Assembly (NCBI RefSeq): GCF_000498575.2
Contig: NZ_AWSQ01000004.1
Coordinates: 61,449-125,448, forward strand
Source of the DNA: Pseudomonas taeanensis MS-3
Lineage (GTDB): Bacteria; Pseudomonadota; Gammaproteobacteria; Pseudomonadales; Pseudomonadaceae
DNA: 64,000 nucleotides
Direction of reading: 5' to 3'
Shown: positions 46,630 through 55,822 of the stretch, one piece after another
Layout of the letters: every line of letters starts with the position of its first letter
How positions within the stretch are numbered: position 1 is the stretch's first letter
Translations under genes and position numbers: made by a program
Notes under the pieces: model-generated
What the model was told of the DNA's origin: nothing
Database searches by the model: none
What the model saw: only the letters and a program-made list of their open reading frames with translations

Positions 46630-47553
46630 TCAACCCGCCGCGGATGATGCACCATCGGCAGCAGTGGATTCAGGAGATGGCTCAACTGCGGGCGCACGAT
46701 CCAGGCGCAGCGTGACCCGACGATTCTTCGCTCGATTGACCTCGCCCTTATTCGGCACCAGCGGGTAGCGCTCGCCATGAAAGCGCAAGGTGATCTGCTC
46801 GGCCGGCACGCCATTGGCCATGAGGTAATCCATCACCGCCAAAGCGCGACGGCGTGACAGGTCGCGGTTGGTCAGGCGATTGCCGCTGTTATCGGCATGT
46901 CCGTCGAGCTGAATCCGGTTGACGCTGGGGTCGGCCTTGAGAAAGCTCAGAATGATGTCCAGCTTGGCCTGCGCCAGCGGATCCAAGTCCACGCCACCGC
47001 CTGGGAAGCCGACCTGGGCCTGGCGGATCTGATCGAAATTCACCGGCAACAACTTGGCCGTACAGGCGGTGTAATCACTGTAAGCCTTGTGGAACTTGAC
47101 CGGCAGCAAGCGCACTTCCAGGCTGTCGCCGCCTTGCGGGGTGCGATGACGGATCAGCGGACTGCGCCCCTCGAGCAAGCCGGTGAGCAGACGCGCGGCT
47201 TGCTCCTGAGAGCTGCTGAACGGCACCTCGCCAGTGCCGACCCTGACCACTCCCAGGTTGATATCGCCGCGCCCCGGCTGCCAGGGCGCGGCTGCCGCCA
47301 GCAGTGTGGCAGAGCCGGCCCGCAGCCAGTGCTCACGCGCCTGCAAACGGAAAGTCGCCTGCTCTCCGGCACGACGGACGAACTCGCCAGCACCGAAGCC
47401 GGTGATTGCCTGTGACAGACGGCACTCGAACTGGTCGCCCTCGATCTGCCACTCGACCTTTTCCAGGCGGGTTTGGAAACTGATGCTCCAGGCAGGCAGG
47501 CATACAGGCAAGCTGGCAATCAGGCTGAACAGGACAAGGCAAGGCTGGCGCAC
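46630..47553 (-). CDS. motY: Flagellar stator-associated protein MotY
   Basis: 307 residues from a GTG start at 47553 that has GGAG six to seven bases upstream; no ATG serves. A signal peptide (LVLFSLIASLPVCLPAWS) leads to a MotY N-terminal domain (SFQTRLEKVEWQIEGDQFECRLSQ shown by RLEKVEWQIEG and CRLSQAITGFG). The C-terminal OmpA domain has LDGHADNSGNRLTNRDLSRRRA and NRAKNRRVTL, which hold the stator to peptidoglycan. MotY works with MotCD in the periplasmic T-ring. The open frame extends far upstream in a shadow of pyrC. Confidence 0.93.
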   Translation of the reverse strand: MRQPCLVLFSLIASLPVCLPAWSISFQTRLEKVEWQIEGDQFECRLSQAITGFGAGEFVRRAGEQATFRLQAREHWLRAGSATLLAAAAPWQPGRGDINLGVVRVGTGEVPFSSSQEQAARLLTGLLEGRSPLIRHRTPQGGDSLEVRLLPVKFHKAYSDYTACTAKLLPVNFDQIRQAQVGFPGGGVDLDPLAQAKLDIILSFLKADPSVNRIQLDGHADNSGNRLTNRDLSRRRALAVMDYLMANGVPAEQITLRFHGERYPLVPNKGEVNRAKNRRVTLRLDRAPAVEPSPESTAADGASSAAG

Positions 47554-47721
47554 GGCAAGCTCCACAAGGAATAACGGCGTTACCTCGGGGTATCGGTGGC
47601 AAAGCAAATAACTTAAGCCCTGGGTAAGACCAGCGTGCAGCGTCACGGCGCATGTCCAGCGTGCTCTGGGGGGGCTTTTCCGGTAGCATTCCTGCAACGT
47701 TTTGCCCGCCTGGAAACCTCC

Positions 47722-48768
47722 ATGACTGACCGCCTGACCCTGCTGCGTCCCGACGACTGGCATATCCACCTGCGCGATGGTGCCGCGCTGCCACGCACCG
47801 TCGCCGATGTCGCCCGCACCTTCGCCCGCGCCATCATCATGCCGAACCTGGTGCCACCGGTGCGCAACGCCAGCGAAGCCGATGCCTATCGCCAACGCAT
47901 CCTCGCCGCACGCCCGGTCGGCAGCCACTTCGAACCGCTGATGGTGCTCTACCTCACCGACGCGACCAGCGCCGACGATGTGCGCGCGGCCAAGGCCTCG
48001 GGCTTCGTCTACGCGGCCAAACTCTACCCGGCCGGCGCGACCACCAACTCCGACTCCGGGGTGACCAGCCTCGACAAAATCTTCCCGGTACTCGAAGTCA
48101 TGGCCGAAGTCGGCTTGCCGCTGTTGGTGCATGGTGAGGTAACCCGCAGTGAAGTCGACGTGTTCGACCGCGAGAAGTTCTTTATCGACGAGCAACTGAG
48201 CCGCGTGGTTGAGCGTTTCCCCAGCCTGCGCGTAGTGCTCGAGCACATCACCACACGCGATGCGGTGGAGTTCGTCAACGCGGCGTCGGCCAATGTCGGC
48301 GCAACCATCACCGCGCACCACCTGTTATACAACCGCAATCACATGCTGGTGGGCGGCATTCGCCCGCACTTCTATTGCCTGCCGATCCTCAAGCGCAACC
48401 TGCATCAGGAAGCCTTGCTCGACGCGGCCACCAGCGGCAGCAGCAAGTTCTTCCTCGGCACCGACTCGGCGCCGCATGCCCAGCATGCCAAGGAAGCCGC
48501 CTGCGGTTGTGCCGGTTGTTACACCGCTTACGCCGCGATCGAGTTGTACGCCGAGGCCTTCGAGCAGCGTAATGCGCTGGACAAACTGGAAGCCTTCGCC
48601 AGTAAGCACGGCCCAGACTTCTACGGCCTGCCGCGCAACAGCGAGACCATTACCCTGGTGCGCGAGACATGGACCGCGCCGGCCAGCCTGCCACTTGGCG
48701 AACACGTCGTTGTGCCACTACGAGCCGGTGAAACACTGAACTGGCGCCTGCTGGAGGACAACGCGTGA
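47722..48768 (+). CDS. pyrC: Dihydroorotase
   Basis: 348 residues, class II dihydroorotase that cyclises carbamoyl aspartate to dihydroorotate. Metal ligands: HIHLRDG (two His), the carboxylated Lys in [21 protein letters not shown] and LEHIT (His), and the catalytic Asp in GTDSAPH. The ATG at 47722 fits the family start. It overlaps rnt by four bases (GTGA), so the two are translationally coupled. It is divergent from motY. Confidence 0.96.
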   Translation: MTDRLTLLRPDDWHIHLRDGAALPRTVADVARTFARAIIMPNLVPPVRNASEADAYRQRILAARPVGSHFEPLMVLYLTDATSADDVRAAKASGFVYAAKLYPAGATTNSDSGVTSLDKIFPVLEVMAEVGLPLLVHGEVTRSEVDVFDREKFFIDEQLSRVVERFPSLRVVLEHITTRDAVEFVNAASANVGATITAHHLLYNRNHMLVGGIRPHFYCLPILKRNLHQEALLDAATSGSSKFFLGTDSAPHAQHAKEAACGCAGCYTAYAAIELYAEAFEQRNALDKLEAFASKHGPDFYGLPRNSETITLVRETWTAPASLPLGEHVVVPLRAGETLNWRLLEDNA

Positions 48769-49442
48769 GCGACGAACATTTCGACGACGAACGTGACGGC
48801 AGCAGCAACGGCAACGGCTCGCGCCACCCCATGGCGGCGCGCTTTCGCGGCTACCTGCCAGTGGTGGTGGATGTGGAAACCGGCGGTTTCAACTGCGCCA
48901 CCGATGCCCTGCTGGAAATTGCCGCCACTACCGTAGCCATGGACGAGCAGGGCTTTCTCTACCCTGACCACACGCACTTCTTCCGCGTAGAACCCTTTGC
49001 GGGCGCCAATATCGAACAGGCAGCGCTGGAGTTCACCGGTATCAAACTCGACCACCCGCTGCGCATGGCGGTAAGCGAAGAACACGCCCTGACCGAAATT
49101 TTTCGCGGTCTGCGCAAATCGCTGAAAGCCAACGGTTGCAAGCGAGCAATTCTGGTCGGGCATAACAGCAGCTTCGACCTCGGCTTCCTCAATGCCGCCG
49201 TTGCCCGGTGCGAGATCAAGCGCAACCCGTTTCACCCCTTCTCCAGCTTCGACACCGCCACCCTGGCGGGCCTCGCCTACGGTCAGACCGTACTGGCTAA
49301 AGCCTGTCAGGCCGCGGATATCGAGTTCGATGGCCGTGAGGCGCACTCGGCGCGCTATGACACCGAAAAAACCGCCGAACTGTTCTGCGGCATCGTCAAC
49401 CGCTGGAAGGAGATGGGCGGCTGGATGGATTTCGACGACTGA
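48765..49442 (+). CDS. rnt: Ribonuclease T
   Basis: 225 residues, DEDDh exoribonuclease that trims 3' ends of tRNA and other stable RNA. The motifs are VDVETGGF (Asp, Glu), [10 protein letters not shown] (Asp) and [10 protein letters not shown] (His, Asp). The start is a GTG overlapping the end of pyrC. The N-terminal 20 residues (acidic and Ser/Asn/Gly-rich) are an extra, low-complexity extension compared with E. coli RNase T. Followed by a terminator. Confidence 0.95.
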   Translation: MSDEHFDDERDGSSNGNGSRHPMAARFRGYLPVVVDVETGGFNCATDALLEIAATTVAMDEQGFLYPDHTHFFRVEPFAGANIEQAALEFTGIKLDHPLRMAVSEEHALTEIFRGLRKSLKANGCKRAILVGHNSSFDLGFLNAAVARCEIKRNPFHPFSSFDTATLAGLAYGQTVLAKACQAADIEFDGREAHSARYDTEKTAELFCGIVNRWKEMGGWMDFDD

Positions 49443-49465
49443 TCTCGCCGCAGTAACCTAAAAGC

Positions 49466-49494
49466 AAAAAAACCGGCCTAGGCCGGGTTTTTCG
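49466..49494. terminator. Bidirectional terminator between rnt and the peroxiredoxin gene
   Basis: AAACCGGCC and GGCCGGGTTT arms with a 2-base loop, with an A-run to the left and TTTTT to the right. It sits between two convergent genes and can serve both. Confidence 0.88.
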
Positions 49495-49509
49495 TAAGCG
49501 CGCGGCGCC

Positions 49510-50112
49510 TTACAGGCTGGCGGCATTCTCAGCCAGGTACTTGGCCACGCCTTCCGGCGAAGCAGTCATACCCTTGTCGCCTTTCTTCCAGTTGGCCGGG
49601 CACACTTCACCGTGCTCTTCGGTGAACTGCAGGGCGTCAACCAGACGCAGCAGCTCGTCCATGTTACGGCCTAGCGGCAGGTCGTTAACGATCTGCGAAC
49701 GCACGACACCGTTGGTGTCGATCAGGAACGCGCCACGGTAGGCCACGCCGTCTTCGGCTTCAACGTCATAGGCCTTGCAGATTTCGTGTTTCACGTCGGC
49801 AGCCAGAGTGTATTTGACCTGGCCGATGCCACCCTTATCTACCGGGGTGTTACGCCAGGCGTTGTGGGTGAAATGGGAATCGATGGAAACGCCGATCACT
49901 TCGACGTTGCGTGCCTGGAACTCAGGAATGCGGTGATCCAGTGCAATCAGCTCGGACGGGCAGACGAAGGTGAAGTCCAGCGGGTAGAAGAACACCAGGC
50001 CATACTTGCCTTTGATCGCCGAGGACAGGCTGAAGCTGTCGACGATTTCGCCGTTGCCCAGCACGGCTGCGACGTTGAAATCAGGGGCTTGCTTACCTAC
50101 GAGTACACTCAT
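49510..50112 (-). CDS. 2-Cys peroxiredoxin (AhpC/Tsa family)
   Basis: 200 residues. Peroxidatic Cys in FTFVCPSEL (about residue 51) and resolving Cys in GEVCPANWKKG near the end; LDFTFVCP and GVSIDSHFTHNAW are the family motifs. It reduces H2O2 and alkyl hydroperoxides using a thioredoxin-type donor. It is the homologue of P. aeruginosa TsaA/AhpC-like PA3529. It is divergent from bfd, with 290 bases between them, sharing a regulatory region with an iron gene; this fits joint iron and oxidative-stress handling. Confidence 0.93.
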   Translation of the reverse strand: MSVLVGKQAPDFNVAAVLGNGEIVDSFSLSSAIKGKYGLVFFYPLDFTFVCPSELIALDHRIPEFQARNVEVIGVSIDSHFTHNAWRNTPVDKGGIGQVKYTLAADVKHEICKAYDVEAEDGVAYRGAFLIDTNGVVRSQIVNDLPLGRNMDELLRLVDALQFTEEHGEVCPANWKKGDKGMTASPEGVAKYLAENAASL

Positions 50113-50333
50113 TCGATATCTCCTTGAGTATTGGGTGAGGTGCGAACCGACTTAACCTTAAAGCTGCCGAACGACAACACGACGACACGGCCCACACCGT
50201 CAGGGCCAATCATGATACACCTCGGTTTTGAGCATCGCCCACCGCTTTTTTGAACCTCAGCGCCCCCCTCTTCACCCCTTGTGACCGCTCATCCGCTCCC
50301 TGCGGTTTTAAGTGGAGCATTCTCAATCGATCT

Positions 50334-50362
50334 TTGACACGCATTCTCATTAACATTAGTAT
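50334..50362 (+). promoter_or_regulatory. Sigma-70 promoter of bfd with a Fur-box-like spacer
   Basis: TTGACA (50334-50339) and TAGTAT (50357-50362) are 17 bases apart. The spacer GCATTCTCATTAACATT carries an AT-rich ATTCTCATTAA core that, read on the minus strand, is AATGTTAATGAGAATGC, close to Fur half-site patterns. Fur repression of bfd is known in pseudomonads. The operator call is an inference by eye. Confidence 0.7.
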
Positions 50363-50402
50363 CTTATCCAACCTCCTCACCCCTTGCGACGAGCCTTACC
50401 CT

Positions 50403-50621
50403 ATGTACGTCTGTCTTTGCGAAGGTGTTACTGATCACCAGATCCGCGATGCGATCTATGAAGGTTGCTGCAGCTATCGTGATGTGCGCGCGACCTTGGG
50501 TGTCGCCAGCCAGTGCGGTAAATGTGCATGCCTGGCCAAGCAAGTGGTACGCGAAACCTTGAGTGAGGTGCACAGCAGCCAAGCCGCCTTGACCCACACG
50601 GCCAGCTTTGTTGCCGCCTGA
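50403..50621 (+). CDS. bfd: Bacterioferritin-associated ferredoxin
   Basis: 72 residues. The [2Fe-2S] ligands are Cys4, Cys6, Cys38 and Cys41 (MYVCLCEGVT and ASQCGKCACL). Bfd binds BfrB and donates electrons to reduce its stored ferric iron so that iron is released in iron-poor conditions. Start at 50403 behind a short leader of about 40 bases. The gene lies just upstream of bfrB, same direction, but each has its own promoter and a terminator separates them, so the two can be expressed in opposite response to iron. Confidence 0.96.
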   Translation: MYVCLCEGVTDHQIRDAIYEGCCSYRDVRATLGVASQCGKCACLAKQVVRETLSEVHSSQAALTHTASFVAA

Positions 50622-50637
50622 CTTCAGCGCAAAAAAG

Positions 50638-50663
50638 AACCGGACTTAGAGTCCGGTTTTTTT
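50638..50663 (+). terminator. Rho-independent terminator of bfd
   Basis: AACCGGACT and AGTCCGGTT arms with a TAG loop, followed by TTTTT. It separates bfd from bfrB. Confidence 0.95.
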
Positions 50664-50753
50664 ATGCCTAAAATTCAATAACTTAAGTTCAAAATGCAGA
50701 ACTTAAACATTCGTATTCATATTTATTTTTACTTTAATTTCAAATACTTAGGT

Positions 50754-50782
50754 TTGACAGCTCGACCACATCGGGCCAGAAT
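50754..50782 (+). promoter_or_regulatory. Candidate sigma-70 promoter of bfrB
   Basis: TTGACA (50754-50759) and CAGAAT (50777-50782) are 17 bases apart, 37 bases before the bfrB ATG. The preceding 80 bases are markedly AT-rich, possibly an UP element or a binding site for Fur or IHF. The sequence around the RBS (GCAGGCCCAG) is not a strong match to the consensus. Confidence 0.6.
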
Positions 50783-50818
50783 TTGCAGTTACCTCTTCCT
50801 CGCAAGGCAGGCCCAGAA

Positions 50819-51289
50819 ATGAAAGGCGACAAGAAAGTAATCCAGCATCTGAACAAGATCCTCGGTAACGAGCTGGTCGCAATCAATCAATACTTCCTGC
50901 ACGCACGGATGTACGAAGATTGGGGCCTGAAAAAGCTTGGCGAGCACGAATACCACGAGTCCATCGACGAGATGAAGCATGCCGACAAGCTGATCAAGCG
51001 CATCCTCTTCCTCGAAGGCCTGCCCAACCTGCAAGACCTCGGCAAGATCCTGATCGGTGAAAACACCAAGGAAATGCTCGAGTGCGACCTGAAGATCGAG
51101 CACAAAGCCCACGTCGACTTGAAAGCAGCCATTGCTTACTGCGAAAGCATCGGCGACTACGCCAGCCGTGAGCTATTGGAAGAGATCCTCTGCTCGGAAG
51201 AAGACCACATCGACTGGCTGGAAACTCAACTCAGCCTGATCGAAGCTGTCGGCCTGCAGAACTACCTGCAATCGCAGATGGATGACTAA
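50819..51289 (+). CDS. bfrB: Bacterioferritin BfrB
   Basis: 156 residues. 24-subunit haem-containing iron store. Met52 (DEMKHAD) is the haem-binding residue, so this is a true bacterioferritin. The ferroxidase ligands Glu18, Glu51 and His54 are visible, with Glu and His of EEDHIDWLE further on. It stores ferric iron and receives electrons from Bfd. The start at 50819 is the family start; an in-frame upstream ATG-like start is not needed. Confidence 0.96.
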   Translation: MKGDKKVIQHLNKILGNELVAINQYFLHARMYEDWGLKKLGEHEYHESIDEMKHADKLIKRILFLEGLPNLQDLGKILIGENTKEMLECDLKIEHKAHVDLKAAIAYCESIGDYASRELLEEILCSEEDHIDWLETQLSLIEAVGLQNYLQSQMDD

Positions 51290-51315
51290 GCTCACCTGAG
51301 CAAATCGTCTATTCA

Positions 51316-51340
51316 ACGGGAGCCAGTGGCTCCCGTTTTA
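51316..51340 (+). terminator. Rho-independent terminator of bfrB
   Basis: ACGGGAGCC and GGCTCCCGT arms with an AGT loop, followed by TTTA. Confidence 0.88.
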
Positions 51341-51410
51341 ATTACGCCCCCGATCTAGGCCAGGATCACTACTGCTCCAAAGGCTGACCGAACAGCTATA
51401 TCCGGGCATA

Positions 51411-51437
51411 AAAAAACCCGCGCTGAGGCGGGTTTTT
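51411..51437 (-). terminator. Rho-independent terminator of grxD
   Basis: On the minus strand AAAAACCCGC and GCGGGTTTTTT arms with a six-base loop. It lies about 15 bases after the grxD stop and could also act on the plus strand. Confidence 0.92.
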
Positions 51438-51451
51438 CACGAAAGAACGAC

Positions 51452-51778
51452 TTAAGCGCCGGCTTTCTCGACCGCGCTCTTGATCAGGGTTTGCAACTCG
51501 CCCTTCTCGAACATCTCGGCCATGATATCGCTGCCACCAAGCAACTCCCCACCGACCCACAGCTGCGGAAAGGTCGGCCAATTGGCGTACTTCGGCAGGT
51601 TGGCACGAATTTCCGGGTTTTGCAGGATGTCGACGTAGGCGAACTTCTCACCGCAGGCCATAACCACCTGCGCGGCTTTCGACGAGAAGCCACACTGCGG
51701 GGCATTCGGCGAGCCTTTCATGTACAGCAGAACGGTGTTGTTGGCGATCTGCTCTTTGATGGTTTCAATGATATCCAT
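51452..51778 (-). CDS. grxD: Monothiol glutaredoxin GrxD
   Basis: 108 residues. CGFS active site at Cys29 (NAPQCGFSSKA). CGFS glutaredoxins carry and pass on [2Fe-2S] clusters with glutathione rather than reducing disulfides. The glutathione-binding WPTFPQLWVGGELLGGSDI stretch is intact. Single-gene unit between bfrB (plus strand) and the molybdoenzyme gene (minus strand), in keeping with the local iron and Fe-S theme. Confidence 0.96.
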   Translation of the reverse strand: MDIIETIKEQIANNTVLLYMKGSPNAPQCGFSSKAAQVVMACGEKFAYVDILQNPEIRANLPKYANWPTFPQLWVGGELLGGSDIMAEMFEKGELQTLIKSAVEKAGA

Positions 51779-51882
51779 GGGGCACCTCAGGGCTTAACTA
51801 TCCGACTCAACTTGCCGACTCACGGATCGGCATGGTGGCGGCATTGTAGCGAAAAGCCGAGCGTAATGCTCGGCCTTACCCC

Positions 51883-53991
51883 TCAGGCTGCGTCGACCTG
51901 AACCGGTACCCCGTTGAGTACGGCGTTACCGGACAAGCTATCGAGCTGACGCTCGTCAGTCAGGTCATTGGCACTGGCGCCGGGTTGCGCGCTGGCAATT
52001 TCCAGCTTCACTCCACGGCGCGTGTGCCCCCAGCCGTGGGGAAGACTGACCACGCCGGCCATCATCTCCTCGCTGCCGACCACTTCCACCTCGATCACCC
52101 CAACCCGCGAGCGAACTCGCACCCGCTGTCCATCGATGAGGCCACGCAGCGCCAGATCCGCAGGATTCATCAACAACTGATGGCGCGGCTTGCCTTTCAC
52201 CAGGCGGTGGTAGTTGTGCATCCAGGAATTATTGCTGCGCACATGCCGACGCCCAATCAACAGCAGCTCACCCGCATCAGGCGCCGACTGTTCGGCAAAT
52301 CGTTGCAGATCTGCCATGAGAATGCTCGGCGCGGCCTGCACCTGCTGCGTCGACGTTTTCAACCGGCCGGCGAGGTTCGACTTAAGTTCACCCAGATCCA
52401 GGCCGTGGGGATGCTCACGCAAAGCGGCCACGGACAGTTTGTGCGCAGAACGGTCGCCGTACGCACCAGCACGCAGGCCCATGTCGATCATCTGATCCGG
52501 CGCCAGGATGGGTTTAAGCTCACCGCCAACCTTTGTCGCAAAGGCCTTGGCCAAGCCGACGAATATCTCCCAATCGTGCAAGGCGCCGGCCGGCTTGGCC
52601 AATACTGCCTGGTTGAAGCGAGTGACGTTACGCACGGCGAACATATTGAAGGTAGTGTCGTAGTGATCGTGCTCCAACGGCGCGGTCGGCGGCAGGATCA
52701 GATCGGCGTAACGAGTGGTTTCGTTGATATAAAAATCGACGCTAAGCATGAACTCCAGCCCTTCCAGCGCCTGCTCCAACTGGCGCCCGTTGGGTGTCGA
52801 CAGCACCGGATTACCGGCCACGGTGACCAAGGCGCGAATCTGCCCCTCACCTTCCGTCAACATTTCCTCGGCCAAGGCCGAGACCGGCAGCTCACCGCCA
52901 TACTCCGGCAGCCCAGACACCCGGCTCTGCCAGCGATTGAAGTGGCCGCCGGAAGTTGATGCAACCAGATCCACCGCAGGCTGGGTACAGAGCACACCAC
53001 CCTGGCGGTCGAGGTTGCCGGTAACCAGGTTGATCAGCTGCACCAGCCATTGACAGAGGGTGCCGAACGCCTGGGTGGATACCCCCATGCGGCCGTAGCA
53101 CACGGCCTTATCGGCAGCGGCGAAATCCCGCGCCAACTGGCGGATCACCTCCGCCGGTACGCCGCAGCGACCGCTCATGGCTTCGGCGCCGAAACCGGCG
53201 ATGGCCTGACGCACCTCATCCAGCCCCTCGACCGGCAAGTGACTGGCACGGGTCAGGTTCTCTTCAAACAGGGTATTCAGCAGGCCGAACAACAACGCAG
53301 CGTCCTGCCCCGGACGAACGAATACATGCTGATCGGCAATCGCCGCCGTTTCACTGCGGCGTGGGTCGACCACCACCAACTGACCGCCACGCGCCTGAAT
53401 CGCTTTCAGACGCTTTTCCACATCCGGCACGGTCATGATGCTGCCGTTGGAGGCCAGCGGATTGCCGCCAAGGATCAACATGAAGTCGGTGTGGTCGATA
53501 TCTGGAATCGGAATCAGCAAACCGTGGCCGTACATCAGGTGACTGGTCAGATGATGTGGCAGCTGATCGACCGAAGTGGCGGAGTAACGGTTGCGGGTTT
53601 TCAGCTGTCCGAGAAAGTAGTTGCTGTGAGTCATCAACCCATAGTTATGCACGCTCGGGTTGCCTTGATAGACCGCCACTGCATTTTGCCCATGACGGGA
53701 CTGAATCTCGCTCAGGCGCTCGGCAACCAGGGAAAAGGCATCCTCCCAGTCGATCGCCTGCCACTCGTTGCCGACTCGGCGCATCGGCTGGCGCAAACGG
53801 TCGGGATCATTCTGGATATCCTGCAGTGCCACGGCCTTGGGGCAGATATGACCACGACTGAAGCTGTCCTGAGCATCGCCCTTGATCGAGTTAATCTGGG
53901 TCGAGCCATCAGCTTGGGTTTCGGTTTCGATGGTCAAGCCGCAAATAGCTTCGCAGAGATGGCACGCGCGGTGATGGAGGGTCTTGGTCAT
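51883..53991 (-). CDS. Molybdopterin oxidoreductase-family protein
   Basis: 702 residues. A [4Fe-4S] site is formed by Cys10, Cys13, Cys17 and Cys50 (CHLCEAIC and RGHICPKA), followed by the three Mo-bis-MGD domains (ILGGNPLASNGSIMTVPDVE and the C-terminal PHGWGHTRRG dinucleotide-binding part). There is no Tat signal, so the enzyme is cytoplasmic. The TSVDQLP segment near residue 140 sits where the Mo ligand region would be, but I cannot assign the ligand. Substrate unknown; it resembles assimilatory or formate-dehydrogenase-like members. No partner subunits are near. Confidence 0.85.
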   Translation of the reverse strand: MTKTLHHRACHLCEAICGLTIETETQADGSTQINSIKGDAQDSFSRGHICPKAVALQDIQNDPDRLRQPMRRVGNEWQAIDWEDAFSLVAERLSEIQSRHGQNAVAVYQGNPSVHNYGLMTHSNYFLGQLKTRNRYSATSVDQLPHHLTSHLMYGHGLLIPIPDIDHTDFMLILGGNPLASNGSIMTVPDVEKRLKAIQARGGQLVVVDPRRSETAAIADQHVFVRPGQDAALLFGLLNTLFEENLTRASHLPVEGLDEVRQAIAGFGAEAMSGRCGVPAEVIRQLARDFAAADKAVCYGRMGVSTQAFGTLCQWLVQLINLVTGNLDRQGGVLCTQPAVDLVASTSGGHFNRWQSRVSGLPEYGGELPVSALAEEMLTEGEGQIRALVTVAGNPVLSTPNGRQLEQALEGLEFMLSVDFYINETTRYADLILPPTAPLEHDHYDTTFNMFAVRNVTRFNQAVLAKPAGALHDWEIFVGLAKAFATKVGGELKPILAPDQMIDMGLRAGAYGDRSAHKLSVAALREHPHGLDLGELKSNLAGRLKTSTQQVQAAPSILMADLQRFAEQSAPDAGELLLIGRRHVRSNNSWMHNYHRLVKGKPRHQLLMNPADLALRGLIDGQRVRVRSRVGVIEVEVVGSEEMMAGVVSLPHGWGHTRRGVKLEIASAQPGASANDLTDERQLDSLSGNAVLNGVPVQVDAA

Positions 53992-54139
53992 GGCCTAGCC
54001 TCATATTCTTATTCGAGACGACCGCTCGGGTCGATGCAGACAAGACTATGGAGGCTGGAGAGGACGTGCGCTAGCAGCGTTCGTTTCATGAATCGGCCGG
54101 CATCATGCCAGCCGATTCAGGCGTGCAGACAACTAATCC

Positions 54140-54571
54140 TTAGCGGATAGCAGTCACGGTGCCTTTTTTACCGGTCACTTTGACGTTGACGGTTTTGTAG
54201 ACGAAGTAGTCTTCAACGCTCACTTCGTAACGCGGTGCAACGATCAGATCGGCACCCGAAGACATGACGGCCTTGTATGCCGCTGCGGATTTGGCGGAAG
54301 CAACCGGGTCAATGCCCAATGCAAAACCACCCTCACCACCACCGTAAGTCACGCCATCGGCGAACTGAGTGTCACCACCCAACTTGATCACGTTGAACAG
54401 GATGTTCACCGAGGATTGCCCGGAGATGGTCTCGCCTACTTTCACATCGGCCTTGAGGTTGGTCTCAACGGCACCGTTCAACGGCGCGGTTGGTTGACTG
54501 ACGTTCTGGCTGGCACAGCCAGTCAACAGGGCGAGGGCGGAAAAAGCGGCGGCGTAGGCTACGTGTTTCAT
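54140..54571 (-). CDS. Small putative lipoprotein of unknown function
   Basis: 143 residues. Signal peptide ending in the lipobox LLTGCASQ. A glycine-rich stretch (GVTYGGGEGGFALG) sits in the middle and a beta-rich end (PRYEVSVEDYFVYKTVNVKVTGKKGTV, shown by YEVSVEDYF and TVNVKVTGKKG) follows. The start at 54571 has AAGGAG eight bases upstream, which favours it over the longer frame. Likely outer membrane or periplasm. I recognise no family. Confidence 0.75.
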   Translation of the reverse strand: MKHVAYAAAFSALALLTGCASQNVSQPTAPLNGAVETNLKADVKVGETISGQSSVNILFNVIKLGGDTQFADGVTYGGGEGGFALGIDPVASAKSAAAYKAVMSSGADLIVAPRYEVSVEDYFVYKTVNVKVTGKKGTVTAIR

Positions 54572-54901
54572 GCAAGACTCCTTTGCATAACATTCCATGG
54601 AAACCCCATTGCGGGGTAATGCATTGCCTCGATAAGGCGCGGGCATCCTAGAAGCCCAATCTAGAGGGTTCAAGCAGCGCTACCAGTTTTGTGACAGCTC
54701 GCACACGGAAAGAGCAAAAGACTGACACGACCTGCCGTTAGCAATTACCGACCGGACAATTTGCGCCTGCTCGTCATTTCCTTATAAGATCGCGCCTTCC
54801 CCGTTTCGTCGCTGTTTGCGGCCCCTAGCCGCAGGTTCCGCCTATTCCCCTGTTAACCTGGCCGTTGAACCTGCGCTTTGTTGTGAAAAAGGTAGTTAAC
54901 G
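54572..54901. other. Divergent regulatory stretch upstream of argF
   Basis: About 330 bases between the lipoprotein (minus) and argF (plus). A plausible argF promoter is TTGCGC (54761-54766) and TATAAG (54783-54788), 16 bases apart. A small CCCC-ATTG-CGGGG hairpin lies near 54610, in the lipoprotein leader. No ArgR site could be recognised with confidence. Confidence 0.45.
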
Positions 54902-55822
54902 ATGAGCGCAAGACACTTTCTCTCGCTGATGGACTGCACACCTGATGAACTGGTGAGCCTGATCCGACGCGGCATGGAGCTGAAGGACTTGCGCAACCGC
55001 GGGGTGCTGTTCGAACCGCTGAAAAACCGCGTGCTGGGAATGATCTTCGAGAAGGCCTCGACTCGCACCCGCCTGTCCTTCGAAGCAGGGATGATCCAGC
55101 TGGGTGGCCAGGCGATCTTCCTCTCGCCGCGTGACACGCAACTGGGCCGCGGCGAGCCGATTGCCGACTCCGCCATCGTCATGTCGCGCATGCTCGACGC
55201 GGTGATGATCCGCACCTTCGCCCACAGCACCCTGACCGAATTCGCCGCCCATTCGCGAGTGCCGGTAATCAACGGCCTGTCCGATGACCTGCACCCCTGC
55301 CAACTGCTGGCCGACATGCAGACCTACCTCGAGCACCGTGGCAACATCGCGGGCAAGACCGCAGTCTGGGTCGGCGACGGCAACAACATGTGCAACTCCT
55401 ATATAGAAGCCGCACTGCAATTCGACTTCCAGCTGCGCGTGGCCTGTCCAGAAGGCTACGAACCAAATGCCGCGCTGCTCGCCCAGGCCGGCGACCGCGT
55501 GCAGATCTTCCGGGACCCGCGCGAAGCGGTGGCCGGCGCCCACTTGGTCAGCACCGACGTCTGGGCCTCGATGGGCCAGGAAGAAGAAAGTGCCGAGCGC
55601 ATGAAGCTGTTCAAGCCCTATCAGGTCAACCGTGCACTGCTCGATACCGCAGCCGAGGACGTACTTTTCCTGCACTGCCTGCCAGCGCACCGGGGCGAGG
55701 AAATCAGTGTCGACCTGCTCGATGACCCACGCTCGGCCGCCTGGGATCAAGCGGAAAACCGCCTGCATGCGCAAAAGGCCCTACTGGAATTCCTCGTCGA
55801 GCCGGCGTACCACCACGCATGA
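54902..55822 (+). CDS. argF: Ornithine carbamoyltransferase, anabolic
   Basis: 306 residues. Carbamoyl-phosphate motif STRTRLSFE, the LHPCQLLAD ornithine loop, and [12 protein letters not shown] with the catalytic Cys. Makes citrulline for argG, which lies 8 kb away. The sequence and length resemble the anabolic pseudomonad ArgF rather than catabolic ArcB (which is longer). It ends in ATGA overlap with the downstream ABC transporter ATPase gene, so the two share a transcript. Confidence 0.95.
   Translation: MSARHFLSLMDCTPDELVSLIRRGMELKDLRNRGVLFEPLKNRVLGMIFEKASTRTRLSFEAGMIQLGGQAIFLSPRDTQLGRGEPIADSAIVMSRMLDAVMIRTFAHSTLTEFAAHSRVPVINGLSDDLHPCQLLADMQTYLEHRGNIAGKTAVWVGDGNNMCNSYIEAALQFDFQLRVACPEGYEPNAALLAQAGDRVQIFRDPREAVAGAHLVSTDVWASMGQEEESAERMKLFKPYQVNRALLDTAAEDVLFLHCLPAHRGEEISVDLLDDPRSAAWDQAENRLHAQKALLEFLVEPAYHHA

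Noticed and set aside
47554..48321. N-terminal extension of the motY frame into pyrC
   Set aside because: The extension is antisense to pyrC; the signal peptide and RBS place the motY start at the GTG at 47553.
54572..54901. ArgR operator before argF
   Set aside because: No convincing TGTCGC-N8-AA pair could be found by eye.
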